64,000 nt of DNA from Apis mellifera (lineage: Eukaryota; Arthropoda; Insecta; Hymenoptera; Apidae), in assembly GCF_003254395.2 (NCBI RefSeq), contig NC_037651.1:5693001-5757000 (forward strand), read 5' to 3'. Each line of letters begins with the position of its first letter. Within the stretch, counting starts at the first letter, position 1. This document shows positions 33,531 to 45,360 of this stretch, one piece after another. The position numbers were made by a program, and so were the translations under genes. The notes beneath the pieces are model-generated. The model saw only the letters and a list, made by a program, of their open reading frames with translations. It searched no databases and was not told the origin of the DNA.

Positions 33531-33860
33531 TATTAAATCAAGACACCGTTCCATTCCATGGAAGCCAGCCAACACGAGTCTCTCCAGGGCCCGAACGCAC
33601 CTCGGCCGGGTACAAAAGCCGCGTAGGTTGTCCCGAGCCTTAATTATACCTCGTGCTCTCGTATATACCGGTGGAGGTCGTGGCCGTGTTGTATTATAGG
33701 CCGTGAAACAACACCCTCGGTTTGCTTGGCAAGCTCGTTTTGCATCGAGAGACGAAAGTTCTCGTCAAAGCTCGTCAAAGGAAAAAGCATCGATCGAGAA
33801 CCGAACGTCGAAATTAATTCTTGGCTTGGCTTCGCCGACAAATATTTGACACGTAACACT
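33531..33860. promoter_or_regulatory. GC-richer unique island
   Basis: Unique sequence with the palindrome TTCCATGGAA (about 33554), a duplicated CTCGTCAAAG (33761 and 33771) and no coding frame. Candidate regulatory island by composition only. Confidence 0.22.
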
Positions 33861-34536
33861 TTGGACGAAGATGATGGAGTTGAACGATAACTGGAAGAAA
33901 TATTCCTCCAATTCTTTTTACTGGATGGATCTAAGTTTTAAGCGATCTCGAAAGTGATTCTTGGATCCATGGATATTATAAATGACTTTGTTGTTTAATT
34001 TTTTTTTTATAACGAATGAAAATTACTCGATTTAAATATTCTTTCAACTTTGAAAACGCTTTTTATGTTTCCCTTCTCGGAAGAGATTCGAAAGAAATTG
34101 AAGAATTGAGAGAGAGGAAAAAAATTCCAAAGTTGCAAGAACAAAAACGGAATACCAATTATTCCTTCTGTAATCTTCTTTCGCAAGATCGAGGAAATAT
34201 TGGATTCCATTGATTAAAATTCGACAATTTATCGATTCGATTCACTCGTTTGAAAAACCATGGTGCGGGAGGAGGAACCGTTATGTTCCTCTCCCCTCCC
34301 CTCATAGAGACAAGAGATTTTTATTTCTCCTTCTTCTGCACCAACAGCGTAATTACACCGATAGTAAACGTGTGATCTCTTTACGCAACGAACACTCCGT
34401 GTTACAAGCAATTTTAAATTGGATTTAATTAAGCTGTACGCTTGAGTAAAAATTTCTGGAATTAATACCGTGGGAGGAAAGGGAGAGCACGAACGTAATT
34501 ACATTCCGATGATACCCGATGAAATAAAGGAAGTAT
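33861..34536. other. AT-rich DNA, no gene seen
   Basis: AT-rich. The frames at 34007-34210 on both strands are Lys/Phe-rich and mutually overlapping. Confidence 0.6.
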
Positions 34537-34656
34537 GGGGAGAGGGAGGGAGAGAGAGAGAAAGAGAGATAGAGAGAGAGAAGGGGGAGAGAGAGAGAAG
34601 AAAGAAAAGAAAAGAAAAAAGGGAGGGAGAAAAAAATGAAGAGAAAAGGAAGAAAT
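34537..34656. repeat. 120-bp polypurine tract with two interruptions
   Basis: Only A and G except T at 34570 and 34637. GA-repeat in the left half, GAAAA/GGGA in the right half. H-DNA candidate. Confidence 0.9.
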
Positions 34657-35660
34657 AAAACGTTCGGGGAAGCTTTCTAAAATTTCCTTTAATTACGGCG
34701 TTTCTCTTTCCCGACCACCAACGAAATGGCCAACGATACGCCACGGTTTCAAGCTCGATCGTAAGTTTACACAGCGATAAAATATATATCCCAGTTTTTT
34801 AAGCAGCGGACATTCCATCGTCGAGAACAAGATTTTAATGAATCCTCGATATATATATATGTATGTATATATCCTGGGTGGTTGGATTGGCCAGTTTCAA
34901 AGCTGGGATAAAAAGAAGAAAGGAAAAAAAAGTTTTCCCGCAGTTTTATGAAATTTTTTTTTTTTTTTTCACCTCCACGCGCCTTGTAACCTCACGTTAT
35001 TTAACTTCTGATTCCTTTAATAAGAGAATTCTTTTTTCCTTTTTTTTTTCTCACAGGTTTTAAGCGATTCGATAATTGGTCGAGGAATTTTTCACTCGGT
35101 CTTGGCGAAATTACGATTCTTCTTTCAAGTGTAGGAATATCGAATCGTCCGATACGAATTGTTGAGTCGAGACGATGCATAAAAGTGAATAATTTCGATA
35201 CGTCAAGTTGAGTTTTGAGTATTTTTCGTACGTGCAATGTTTTAATTATTCAACAAATTGTTCGTTCCGTGACCACGTTATTCGAAATCGAGACTCTTTT
35301 GAAATTAATATCTCTGGTCAAATGACGGATTTTTTAAATCAACGGTATCGAATAAGAAATAATTTCAGAGACGAGTAACGATTGTTTATAATCCTTTCCT
35401 TTTAAGAAATTTTCAATTTACCAAAATTTGTCAAAATTTAAAAGAGAAACGAAGCAATTGAAATACGAAGAAATCTCAACAATTTTCGACGAATAACCCC
35501 GTGACCTAAATAAAAATCAAGCGAAGAAAATTAAAGATATCGAACGAGACACGCACACACACACAGACGCACAAATACCTCGATTCTTCTTCATTCCTCG
35601 GCCTCCGTTCAGCGATGCACGACAGAGAAAGAGAGAGGGAGAATCCCTCATAAGTCCCAC
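34657..35660. other. AT-rich DNA, no gene seen
   Basis: TA-rich around 34850-34872, T14 tract at 34956-34969, AT-rich to 35560, short CA run at 35552-35562. No supported frame. Confidence 0.6.
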
Positions 35661-35679
35661 TTTTACCATTTCATTTCAG

Positions 35680-35935
35680 CCACGATGGCGGACGTTCCGT
35701 GGCGTGGGTGGGCCGAAATTATTTGCAGGAATGTCCTGAATTGGCGGGGCCAAGGGTGGCCTCCGTATATCCCGTGCCAAACCGCGTACACACGCTCCTA
35801 ATTTCGGTGGCGAGAGCACGGGCCACCGCCAAATTGGATTTTATTGAATGCGTCTGTTAAGGGATTGTTCCGGTATGGTTTGTCGCCCGCCTATTCATCG
35901 AACATTTTGAGACAAATTGCCAAGGCTTCCCATAA
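35680..35935. promoter_or_regulatory. GC-rich unique island
   Basis: One of the GC-richest unique stretches. No open frame of 60 or more codons covers it, which argues for non-coding function. It contains GCCACGATGGCGGAC (a YY1/Pho-like GCCAT core on the complement) and several GGCCAC/GTGGCC elements. Candidate enhancer or Polycomb-type element; function is inferred. Confidence 0.3.
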
Positions 35936-36820
35936 GTAATTCCAATAAGTAATCGCCAGTCTTTTTTTGGAACATAATATGTACCCGTATTTCGAAGAAA
36001 ATTTTGAGAGTAAAGCTGAGTAAAATGATATTTGATTTTTTTCTCCTTAGAATTATTTTAATTCGCTGCGTTTTCGAAGTTGGATGATGATAGTTTTTGT
36101 AAGAAGTTTCGTTTGGAGATGTTCATTCGATGAAATTATGCTGTTCTGAAATTAATTAAGATGCTGTACACGTACGAAGAAAAAAATCAATTTGCAAATT
36201 GATCATCAAAATTATCATCTCTCGACTTACAATTCAGACGATTCTCATTATTCTTTTTACATATAAAAGAATCGTAATTTCGCCGATAAACAAACAATTC
36301 GATTTAATCCTTTCACCAGGAGATTTTCAATCTAGGAAAAAATTTAAAGAAACTCAACAAAATTGTGAAGAAAAAAAGCGTTAGAAAATTGAACGATCGT
36401 GCGTATTGACTGCTGCAGACACTAATTAAATATTCCAGATTCTTAGAATCAGTCCGTAGAAACTATTGATATAATTCATCGTTGGAATACAAAATTAAAA
36501 TTTCTTTCTCTCGGAAAGAATACTCATACTTCTCGGTAAAAGAATTAACATATTCATCGTTAAGAAATAGAATTTATTTTTCAAATTATCGTCTCGGTTA
36601 AATTATTCGACACGCGCTGTTTCGAGATCGTGGAAGGAATTAAAACGAAGAGAAGAAAGAAGAAATAAGAAAAAAAAAAAAAACAAAGAAACGACTCGAC
36701 TCGAAGAAAGAAATCGACTCCTGGAACGAAGATTGGCGTTGGTTAACGAGTGTTTAAGCCAGTCGAGGTTCTCCCTCCCCCTTGCCCCCATCAGGAAGTC
36801 GTTAGATAAGCCTTGAAACA
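35936..36820. other. AT-rich DNA, no gene seen
   Basis: AT-rich with a degenerate local repeat around TTCATCGTT (36475 and 36555). No supported frame. Confidence 0.6.
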
Positions 36821-37200
36821 ACGGTGGCCTGGTTGCAAGTAATGGTCTCGTACCATGAACATTGCGAAACGATGATGGTTACTACTGCTGGACGTTTACA
36901 ACGTTACAACTGGAAACGTTCTGGACGAGATGTATATATGCGCCATACGCCCGCCTAACGCGGAGATGGACGTTGCTAAGAGGTTAGGTAAGCCGCATGC
37001 TCGAATGTACTAACATAAAAGCTAATGTGGCAAAGTGCGGTTATGTCTGCAATGGAACTGGCCCTTCCACGTCTCCTCCAGGTCCCCTAATATCCTTCCT
37101 CCTGGATGCCACCCTCGTGCCCTGTCTTGTCCTTACATCTCTTCGTCTCTCTTTCATTCGTCGCGTTTCTTCTCGCTTTGGTATCGAAAGTTGAATCGAA
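36821..37200. promoter_or_regulatory. GC-richer unique island with donor-like site
   Basis: Unique sequence with GGTTAG|GTAAGC near 36988 (a strong 5-prime splice-site match) and a short plus frame (MLECTNIKANVAKCGYVCNG from 36997) downstream. The region upstream of the donor has several stops in all frames, so a coding exon is unlikely; a non-coding RNA exon is possible. Confidence 0.22.
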
Positions 37201-38249
37201 TAAATATTCGTGATTATTGTTATACGACAATCTTTATTAGATTATTAAACAGAGTGTTCAATAAGGATAATGAAAGTCTATTTAAATAATTTCTTCCATG
37301 AATTAATTCTCTCCATGCAAGTTTTAATCTAACCAGATATATTTAGATTATAGAAAAAGAAGAAATAATTCCACAAGATTGAAAACGTTTCAACAAAGGG
37401 CGTTTGACGAATTTTCAACACGCGTGATTGAAATTTCGAAGAGAGAAAAGAAGAAAAAAAGAGAGAGAGAGAGAAAGAGTAAGCAAGGTCGCTTAAATCC
37501 GTCGATGGAGATTGAATGCAAATTGATTTATCGGTTGTTCGATAATGACCATTCACTTGTTCCGGCAATCTCGTCTTTAGACGAAGTTAAGGGCGGGAAG
37601 GGGGGGAAGGGCGTCGGCCCCGGATGCTAATGAGAGTATCAAAACCGAGAGCGCGAGAAGGGAGGTTATAATTAGCTATCGGGTAAATGGAAATTGAAGA
37701 CAATGAAAGAAGGGTGTTGTAATGAAGTTAATATCACTTCCGTGCAGAGATGCAAACACCCGATTAATATATCTATTGGCGCGGAGGAGGAGAGGGGGGA
37801 GGGGGAGGGGGATAATAAATAATCGCGATCCCGAAACGCTTCTGTTCGAAGTATAATAACAGGTTTGCATTGTTAATGAATTTTATACGAGGGGAGGATG
37901 GGGGAGGGATATCGCTGGCGATATTAATGGACGGGTCTAACCAAGGCGCGAGAAAGCAATTTCGGTAATTAATTAAAGAGTGAGACCGAGAGTGAATGAT
38001 TGTTGTGCGCTGTTTATTGTTTATGAAAAATGTTTCCGTTTGACGTAAGATGGAAACATTGAGGATGGAAAAAAGGTGAGTTTGGGATTGCTGTTTGAAA
38101 AATAATTGTTAATTAGACGTGTATCGAGTGAGGGAGAAGTGGAATATATGAAATGATTTTTTATTCCTTTGAAACTTCTTTTTTTTAGGATATATATCAT
38201 TGTTATTGCGTAACAAGTTGTCAATGTTACGCTCGTAATGATCAACAAG

Positions 38250-38254
<5 letters not shown>
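37201..38254. other. AT-rich with purine-rich patches, no gene seen
   Basis: GA-rich at 37437-37480, G-rich patches at 37587-37612 and 37783-37812. No coding frame. Confidence 0.55.

Positions 38255-38287
<33 letters not shown>
38255..38287. repeat. AT microsatellite, 16 units
   Basis: Uninterrupted AT repeat. Confidence 0.95.
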
Positions 38288-38289
<2 letters not shown>

Positions 38290-40133
38290 AATTAGAAAAC
38301 ATTGAATTTGCAAGATTGGAAATTATTAATTATAACGAGTCTCTCTAACCTGACTTCTCTTTAAAATAATACACTGAATTGAAAACTATATCTATCCACA
38401 AACATGAATACAATACAAGATTCCAGAACGATTTGAAGTATATAATATAATTAAACACAGGATTCCAGAGAAACTGGAAATCTCGTACAATTTTTTAACA
38501 CACGCTCAAGGAAACAGAGAAAAATGAATATCGTTTGAATTGGCAAAGATCGAACGATTCCAAGCAACAAAAAAAAAAAAAGAAAGAAAAAAAAGGAGAA
38601 AAGAAAAATCAGCGTGCACTTAATACTCTCTAAATTACGAATAAGCCGGCAATAAGCAGCGATATCGAGCGCGCCCGATTTTCACGGAACGAAGACGCGA
38701 AATATATAATGTGAGGGTGTGAGTTTCGATCTAAGAGGGTGAACGGAGAGGGAGGGAGAGAGAGCGACAGAACAGGGAGGGAGAGAGAGAAGGACAGGAG
38801 AAGGCGGGTTCCATTAATATTCTCGAGAAGCGGAGGATCGAAGTTCAATTATTCAGAGGAACGCCGTTATACGCTCGTCACCCTCTGTAATGGTGCCGAG
38901 TGTCTTTTTGGCGTTTCATCCGTTGTCTTTTTTTTCCCCTCTCTCTTTTTTTCTCTTTTCTTTTCTTTTTTTTTTTTTTTTGCACCCTGTCGCCCGTGCA
39001 CGTACGCGCGCTATACGCGGATACACGAGGCTCTCCTCTCGAAAAGAGGAGATAGGACAACGCCCCCATGGGACGTAAGGGGTTCACTGATTATAAGCAA
39101 CGCGGATACGAATTAAAATAGTGGCGAAAGTGTACGAGTTACGTCGGGACATTTTGATCTCGAGTGAACAGTTGAAGGTCCATAATTGGGGAGTCAATTC
39201 CTCGTGATTGCTTTTTTTTTTTTAGATGATGGTGGTTGTTCGAGTTGTTTGATTTTTTTGGAAATATGCGTGTGATGATTTTGTTAAAGTTTTTGAAACG
39301 GGTTGTATAGATCGTATTTCGATTTCTAATCTAATGAAAAATGATAATCTTCGAATTTAGGATATATTGGTTTGTTAAGTTGGTCGGATTGTTGTAATTG
39401 AAGTAATAGCTTGTGAATAATTATTTTTATCCTTGGGAATCTTTACAAAATTTGAAATATTTATTCTTTTATTTTTTCGTACGAATTTCCAAGAATTTTT
39501 ATAAAACATTCGTATATATCAAGAATAAAGATTTCCATACATTTATGTTTTTTTTAATTATATCTCTCGTTTCATTCTCTCGATTAAAATTCCACGTGTA
39601 TTTTGTAGCCAATTAACGTGAATTAAAAAAAAAAAAAAAAAAAGAAGAAAAAAGAAAAAGGTTCTGAAAATTAACTTCAATTAAGCAACAAACGAAACGT
39701 ATCAAAATTTGATTAATCTTATTTAAAAATAATATATACGAACGGACGAATTTCCTCGATTCATTTTTTTTTTCAACGGAGGGAAGTATTTACAAAAAAC
39801 GAAAAAAAAAAAAGAAAAAAAAGAAAAAAAGAAAAAAAAGAGGAAGGGGAAATAAAATAACTTTGGTTGCACACGTCGCGTATAATTTTCCCCGGCGATT
39901 TTTCAGCTTCGAAACGGGGTGGGCAACTGGCGTTGTATAAACTACGAGGAAATTGATTCGAAAAAGAGAAACAAAAACTTGGTAAAAATTGGGGAAAAAT
40001 TTCTCTTGATCCAACGTAGCTTTTGTTCGAATAGAAAACTATTGTAAATGGAATATAATGACCGTCCCGTTATCAGAGTTTCACAGCTTTATTCGGTTTA
40101 TTGAAAAGCATGGTACACGCAGTATATAAGTTT

Positions 40134-40135
<2 letters not shown>
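38288..40135. other. AT-rich with purine and T tracts, no gene seen
   Basis: GA-rich at 38745-38800, T16 at 38966-38981, CpG patch at 38990-39100, AT-rich after, A19 at 39625-39643, GAAAA-rich at 39799-39850. TATATAAG near 40122 is TATA-like but is followed by the T29 tract. No gene seen. Confidence 0.5.

Positions 40136-40164
<29 letters not shown>
40136..40164. repeat. T29 homopolymer
   Basis: The longest homopolymer in the window, 29 T, followed within 12 nt by a further T10. Its length in an assembly is unreliable. Confidence 0.9.
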
Positions 40165-40167
<3 letters not shown>

Positions 40168-40980
40168 AAGCTATCCTCTTTTTTTTTTATTCTTACGTAT
40201 CGAAAATAAACGATCGCGAAAGGGAATATTTTTTTCCGTAACAAAATTTTCCAAACGTCGATCGAAATCAATCGATCAATCGAACAACAAAGAGGAAATT
40301 ATCGTTTTAATCATTATCGATAAAGATTCGAAAAAGTTCTCTCCAAATTTTTTCTCGACGAATCAAAAATTCACGTCGCGATAATAATTGATTTAGAAAA
40401 TTGTACAACTGCAGCATAACTGACGTTATAATTGCCAAATTATCTTCGATCCTCGCGTATTAAATATTAATTAATACCGGTACGGCTCTTAATTACGTCG
40501 TTAATTACAATATTCCCGAGCGCTACGAACACTCGATTGATCTTTCGACACTTCGCGATCAATTATACGCTTGTGCGATCCTCGCTGTTGAATTTGTTCC
40601 AAAAAAAAAAAAAAAAAAGAAAAAGAAAACGATATCCAACGAATCTTTGGCACAGCCTCGAGAGACAAAGATCTTTTCTTCGACAAGTAATAAATAAACG
40701 GGAAACAGAATTGAGCCCGTCTCATTTGCAACCAACTTTTTTCTTCCTCGAATTCATCATCGATCGATCGTCGAACGGCGATGCCACCTAAAAAAAAAAA
40801 AAGAAAAGAAAAAGAAAACAAAAGAAAGGGGGGAAAAAAAGAAATTTCTCATAACTCTTCTCGAACGGCGCTTCACAAAAGCGCTCGACTCCTTTCAAGA
40901 AAAAGCTCGCTTCGGGAAAAAAGATTCTCGACAAACAGTAGTTGGCCGACAAAGCTCCGCTCTCTCTCTCCTTGCATACC
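40165..40980. other. AT-rich DNA with A18 tract, no gene seen
   Basis: A18 at 40601-40618 and a GAAAA-rich tract at 40789-40843. The Lys- or Phe-rich frames here are translations of these. Confidence 0.6.
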
Positions 40981-41574
40981 ACCTTGCTAGACACCAACTT
41001 CCGGCGCATTCTATGTATAAACGTTGGGTGGGGGGGGAGGAATCGACCGGCGTTCGAAAGCGTGTAAGCAGATTTCACGGATGATAAAGGTTAAGGCGGG
41101 ATGCGTATCAAAGAGGGTGGAATCGATCAGGAGGAAACAGAGATGACGCTTGTGACAACGTTCGCGCAGAATTCGTGGAATTTCTTGTATATCAGCGGCA
41201 AAGGATTCTTGGCCGGAAGCCTCGCGCTCTTCTTTGAAGAGCGAGACCCCCCCTCCCGCCCGCCCTCGAAGCTTTTCGGCGCCTAGCGCCGACTCGTCAA
41301 GAATATGCTCAAGTATTTTAATATCGGGGAAGCCGGGTGTACACGACTTGCGAGCTTTTGCCATTGTCCACCGCCGACTTTGGCGCATGTGTGAACGGAT
41401 AGGAATGCCAGGTTGGGCTTTGTACCAAAGCCTTTATTGTTTGCCTGTCCGGCGATCAGTGGTTATCACGTGCCGTCTCTCGACCACGATGAAAAGATGA
41501 AGCCGTCCGGCCATTTGTTAGCCCCCTTCGGCCTCTCCTCCTCCATATACGGCGTGACCGTGAGCGTGAAATTA
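40981..41574. promoter_or_regulatory. Long GC-rich unique island, possibly coding on the minus strand
   Basis: The longest GC-rich, non-repetitive stretch, about 0.6 kb. A minus frame (41388-41011) would give 125 residues, including KARKSCTPGFPDIKILEHIL and a basic C-terminal half, but plus frames (41101-41286, 41234-41500) are open too and no splice pair brackets any of them. It ends exactly where the largest tandem array begins; the first array unit carries part of the island's final bases. I favour a regulatory island; coding potential is unproven. Confidence 0.3.
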
Positions 41575-43250
41575 TTCGTGGAATGCCTCCGAATCGTTCC
41601 TCTCGTCGTATCTCTTCCGTTAGTATTATCATTTATTATTATTTTCGAGATTATTTTATCCTCCTTAGAATATACGTTTAGTTTTCTAGTCTAAAGTAAT
41701 CCATTGGAGAAGCAGTGATAATATTCATAGATTTTCTATTTTATTAAATTATTTCTTTACAATTTTTGTTAGGGAAAAATTATTTTCTCTAAATTCGTGG
41801 AATGATTCGAATCGTTCCTCGTCGTATCTCTTCAGTTACGTATTATTATTTTCGAGATTATTTTATCCTCCTCAGAATACGGATGCGTTTAGTTTTCTAA
41901 TCTAAAATAATCCATTGGAGAAGCAGTGATAATATTGGTAGATTTTCTATTTTATTAAATTATTTCTATACAATTTTTGTTAGGGAAAGATTATTTTTTC
42001 TAAATTGGAATGATTCGAATCGTTCCTCGTCGTATCTCTTCGGTTACGTATTATTATTTTCGAGATTATTTTATTCTCCTCAGAATACGGATGCGTTTAG
42101 TTTTCTTAATTTAAAGTAATCCATTAGAGAAGATAATATTGGTAGATTTTCTATTTTATTAAATTATTTCTTTACAATTTTTGTTAGGGAAAGATTATTT
42201 TGTCTTTTCAATTTTTCAAATGGTTCCTCGTCGTATTTGTTCGATTAATAGTTATTATTATTTATTATTTTCGATTATTTATTTCGGTTATTTTATCTTC
42301 CTCAGAATATAGATGCATGTTAGTTTTCTAATCTAAAGTAATTTATTGGTGAAGCAGTGATAATATTGGTAGATTTTCTATTTTATTAAATTATTTCTAT
42401 ACAATTTTTGTTAGGGAAAGATTATTTTTTCTAAATTCGTGGAATGATTCGAATCGTTCCTCGTCGTATCTCTTCGGTATTATTATTTTCGAGATTATTT
42501 TATCCTCCTCAGAATACGGATACGTTTAGTTTTCTAATCTAAAGTAATCCATTGGAGAAGCAGTGATAATATTGGTAGATTTTCTATTTTATTAAATTAT
42601 TTCTTTACAATTTTTGTTAGGGAAAAATTATTTTCCCTAAATTCGTGGAATGATTCGAATCGTTCCTCATCGTATCTCTTCTTAGTATTATCGTTTATTA
42701 TTTTCGAGGTTATTTTATCCTCTTCAGAATATGGATGCGTGTTAGTTTTCTAATATAAAGTAAATAAAGTCTATTGGAGAACTCGAATAAATTTTCTATT
42801 TTATTAAATTATTTCTTTATAATTTTTGTTAGGGAAAGATTATTTTGTCTTTTCAATTATTCGAATGGTTTCTCGTCGTATTTGTTTGATTAGTATTATT
42901 ATTATCATTTATTATTTTAGATTATTTTATCCTCCTTAGAATGTGAATGAGTTTAGTTTTCTAATTTAAAATAATCCATTGGAAAACTCGAGTGATAATA
43001 TTCGTAGATTTTTTATTTTATTAAATTATTTCTGTACAATTTTTATTGTAAAAGGGAAAAATTATTTTTAATTATTCGTAGAATGATTCGAATCGTTCCT
43101 CGTCGTATCTCTTCGATTACTATTATCGTTTATTATTTTCGAGGTTATTTTATCCTCCTCAAAATTAACACACGTAAGGTTTAGTTTCTTTTTTTTTCTA
43201 ATCGAAAATAATCGTAGGTTTTATTAAATTATTTTTTTACAATTTTCGTC
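41575..43250. repeat. Largest tandem array, 8 units of about 201-233 bp
   Basis: The block CGTTCCTCGTCGTATCTCTT or a close variant occurs at 41595, 41813, 42021, 42222, 42455, 42661, 42867 and 43093 (spacings 218, 208, 201, 233, 206, 206, 226). Units also share ATTATTTTCGAGATTATTTT, TTTAGTTTTCTAATCTAAAG and ACAATTTTTGTTAGGGAAA. Units 4 and 7 share a diverged start (TTTTGTCTTTTCAATT), suggesting a two-type, partly higher-order arrangement. Confidence 0.95.
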
Positions 43251-43899
43251 TTTTCATGTTTCATTCTTTATTTGTTATTTCTCGTTTGGTTTAATTAATT
43301 ATCTTGTTGAATTCATTTCCTTCAATTCTTCGGTTAATATTTTATCAGGAATTAGAAGAATTATCCAAAGATTATTTTTACGTAATCAGGGATAAATTTA
43401 AATTACCACTGCCCCTTCGATGAGCTGAGATAAGAGACGATTGAAAAATATGTGGAGAGAGGGGTTGAGAGGCACTGGGGCCGGATATGGCGCATAGTTT
43501 TTCCACTGGAAATATGGCGGTATATGCAGGTATGTGCAGACGCCTGCAAACTGCACGTAGCAAGGCCGCGTTCTGATCCAGACAGTAGAAAAACTCGATA
43601 CTGTTATGCCATACGTTCGCGTGTAACTTCCTTTATTTGATCCGGGCCGCATTGAAGAACACGGGCGGGACGGTCTTGTTTCCTCATCGCTATTCCATCT
43701 TCACCGTTGAAAATCCGACTTGCCCGTTCCCTTTATAAATGAACACTCTCTGAGTTGAAAAACGGAAGAATCTCCGGCCAGAGCAACAACGTCGAATTAT
43801 CGTGGATGAATAACGAGGAAAACCGATTGTCTCTCGTTTCGGGCAACGAAAAGAATTTTAAAATTTTATTCTCGAGAAATTTTTATAAATAATCATTAT
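43251..43899. promoter_or_regulatory. AT-rich spacer with a GC-richer unique island at 43385-43720
   Basis: Within the island, GCAG|GTATGTGC at 43529/43530 resembles a splice donor next to an AG, but the upstream side is not pyrimidine-rich. TTATCTC/GATAAG elements near 43430 and several ATGGCG-type motifs are present. Short open frames on both strands lack support. Confidence 0.25.
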
Positions 43900-44395
43900 A
43901 TCTTGCAATTTTTATTATTATTCCATCGTAGCTTATTTTAAACGAATCGGGATTTAGAATATTATCGAATTTAAAAGATTAGATTAATCACGAATTTTTC
44001 TTTTCTTCCTTTCTTTTTTTGTAACTATTAAGAAGATTTTCTTGTTCAAGTATAAAATATAACGATATAATTTTATCACTACATCTTGCAATTTTTATTA
44101 TTATTCCATCGCAGCTTATTTTAAACGAATCGGGATTTAGAATATTATCGAATTTAGAAGATTAATCACGAATTTTTCTTTTTTTCCTTTCTTTTTTTGT
44201 AACTATTAAGAAGATTTTCTTGTTCAAGTATAAAATATAACGATATAATTTTATCACTACATCTTGCAATTTTTATTATTATTCCATCGTAGCTTATTTT
44301 AAACGAATCGGAATTTAGACAATTATCGAATTTTTCTTTTCTTCCTTTCTTTTTTTGTAACTATTTTTCTTTTAAATATAAAATATAACGATTGA
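43900..44395. repeat. Tandem array, 3 units of 178-183 bp
   Basis: The block ATCTTGCAATTTTTATTATT starts at 43900, 44083 and 44261. Units share CAGCTTATTTTAAACGAATC (with T/C changes), a CTTTTTTTGTAACTATT stretch and TATAAAATATAACGAT. The third unit is shortened at its end. Confidence 0.95.
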
Positions 44396-45360
44396 CTCAT
44401 ACCTGAAGAAGTATTATAATTTAATTTCATTCCCATTTCCTTTAACTTTATTCTAATCAAGAGCCAACGTTGGAAAAGGTGATTAAATTTATCACGATTT
44501 TTTATAATCAATTAACGGATTTAATAAACTATTAATTTCATCAACAGATCGAAAGCCTAATTGATTAACAAATCAACGAAACGACGAAAACAACGGGTTT
44601 TTCAAAAACAACGATTCGTCAATAATTCTGCCCTCCCCAAAAGGAATCGAGAAAACCGTCGGAAAAAAGGTTGGAATAAAAATTATCGGATAAGATCCGC
44701 AACATCTCTCCGATGATAAATTAATTACACCATCCGTGTATTGCATCGCTCCTCGCCCCGTAATTGCGTAACCCACGAGCGCATCCCCAATACGAAATCG
44801 GTGAATGCGAAAGGAAGAGGAAGAAGTGGAGGAAGGAAAGTGGAGGGGAAGGGGATGGATACGTGGCGTATTGGAATTCGAGCGAAACGTCAATTACCCT
44901 TTCAGGGTTGAAACGCAACGGTATGTCACGGTCTAACGTTCGAGGGTTGGTTGCATTTTCCGTAGGTATTCCGATCTGACCGTCTCACAAACCTGATACC
45001 CGGTTACGCTATACCCGTTTGCCTACACTCCACCCTCTTCCCGATCCGCAGATGTTTCCCTTTTCCCGCTTGTCTGCCCGCTTCTCCCCTTTTTTTTTCC
45101 CTCTCCTCCCCTTCCTCCCCTTTCTTTTTTCGCGCGTGCGTTCGCGCACGAAACGGGAGAATTTCAAGCTCGAAAAACCGAGGTCGGAAAACAAGGGAAG
45201 GGATGACGCGTGGGAAGAGGAAAACAAGGGATCCTCTCTTGTCTCCCTCCCCCGCCGCGCTGCTCGACTCTGTGACGAGGTCGAGGTATGGGTATATGGA
45301 GGATGGAGAGGGGGAGAGGAGGAAGACGTTGCGTTAATTCTTTACGATGTATAATTGAGG
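44396..45360. other. AT-rich then GC-richer DNA, no gene seen
   Basis: At 44402/44403 the minus strand reads TACTTCTTCAG|GTATGAGT, an acceptor abutting a donor. From 44740 to 45350 the DNA is CpG-richer with pyrimidine tracts (45080-45130); open frames on both strands are Arg/Ser/Pro-rich and unsupported. Confidence 0.45.

Noticed and set aside
36985..36995. Plus-strand ratchet site GGTTAG|GTAAGC
   Set aside because: Upstream sequence is not pyrimidine-rich, so the acceptor half is weak; kept only as a donor-like site.
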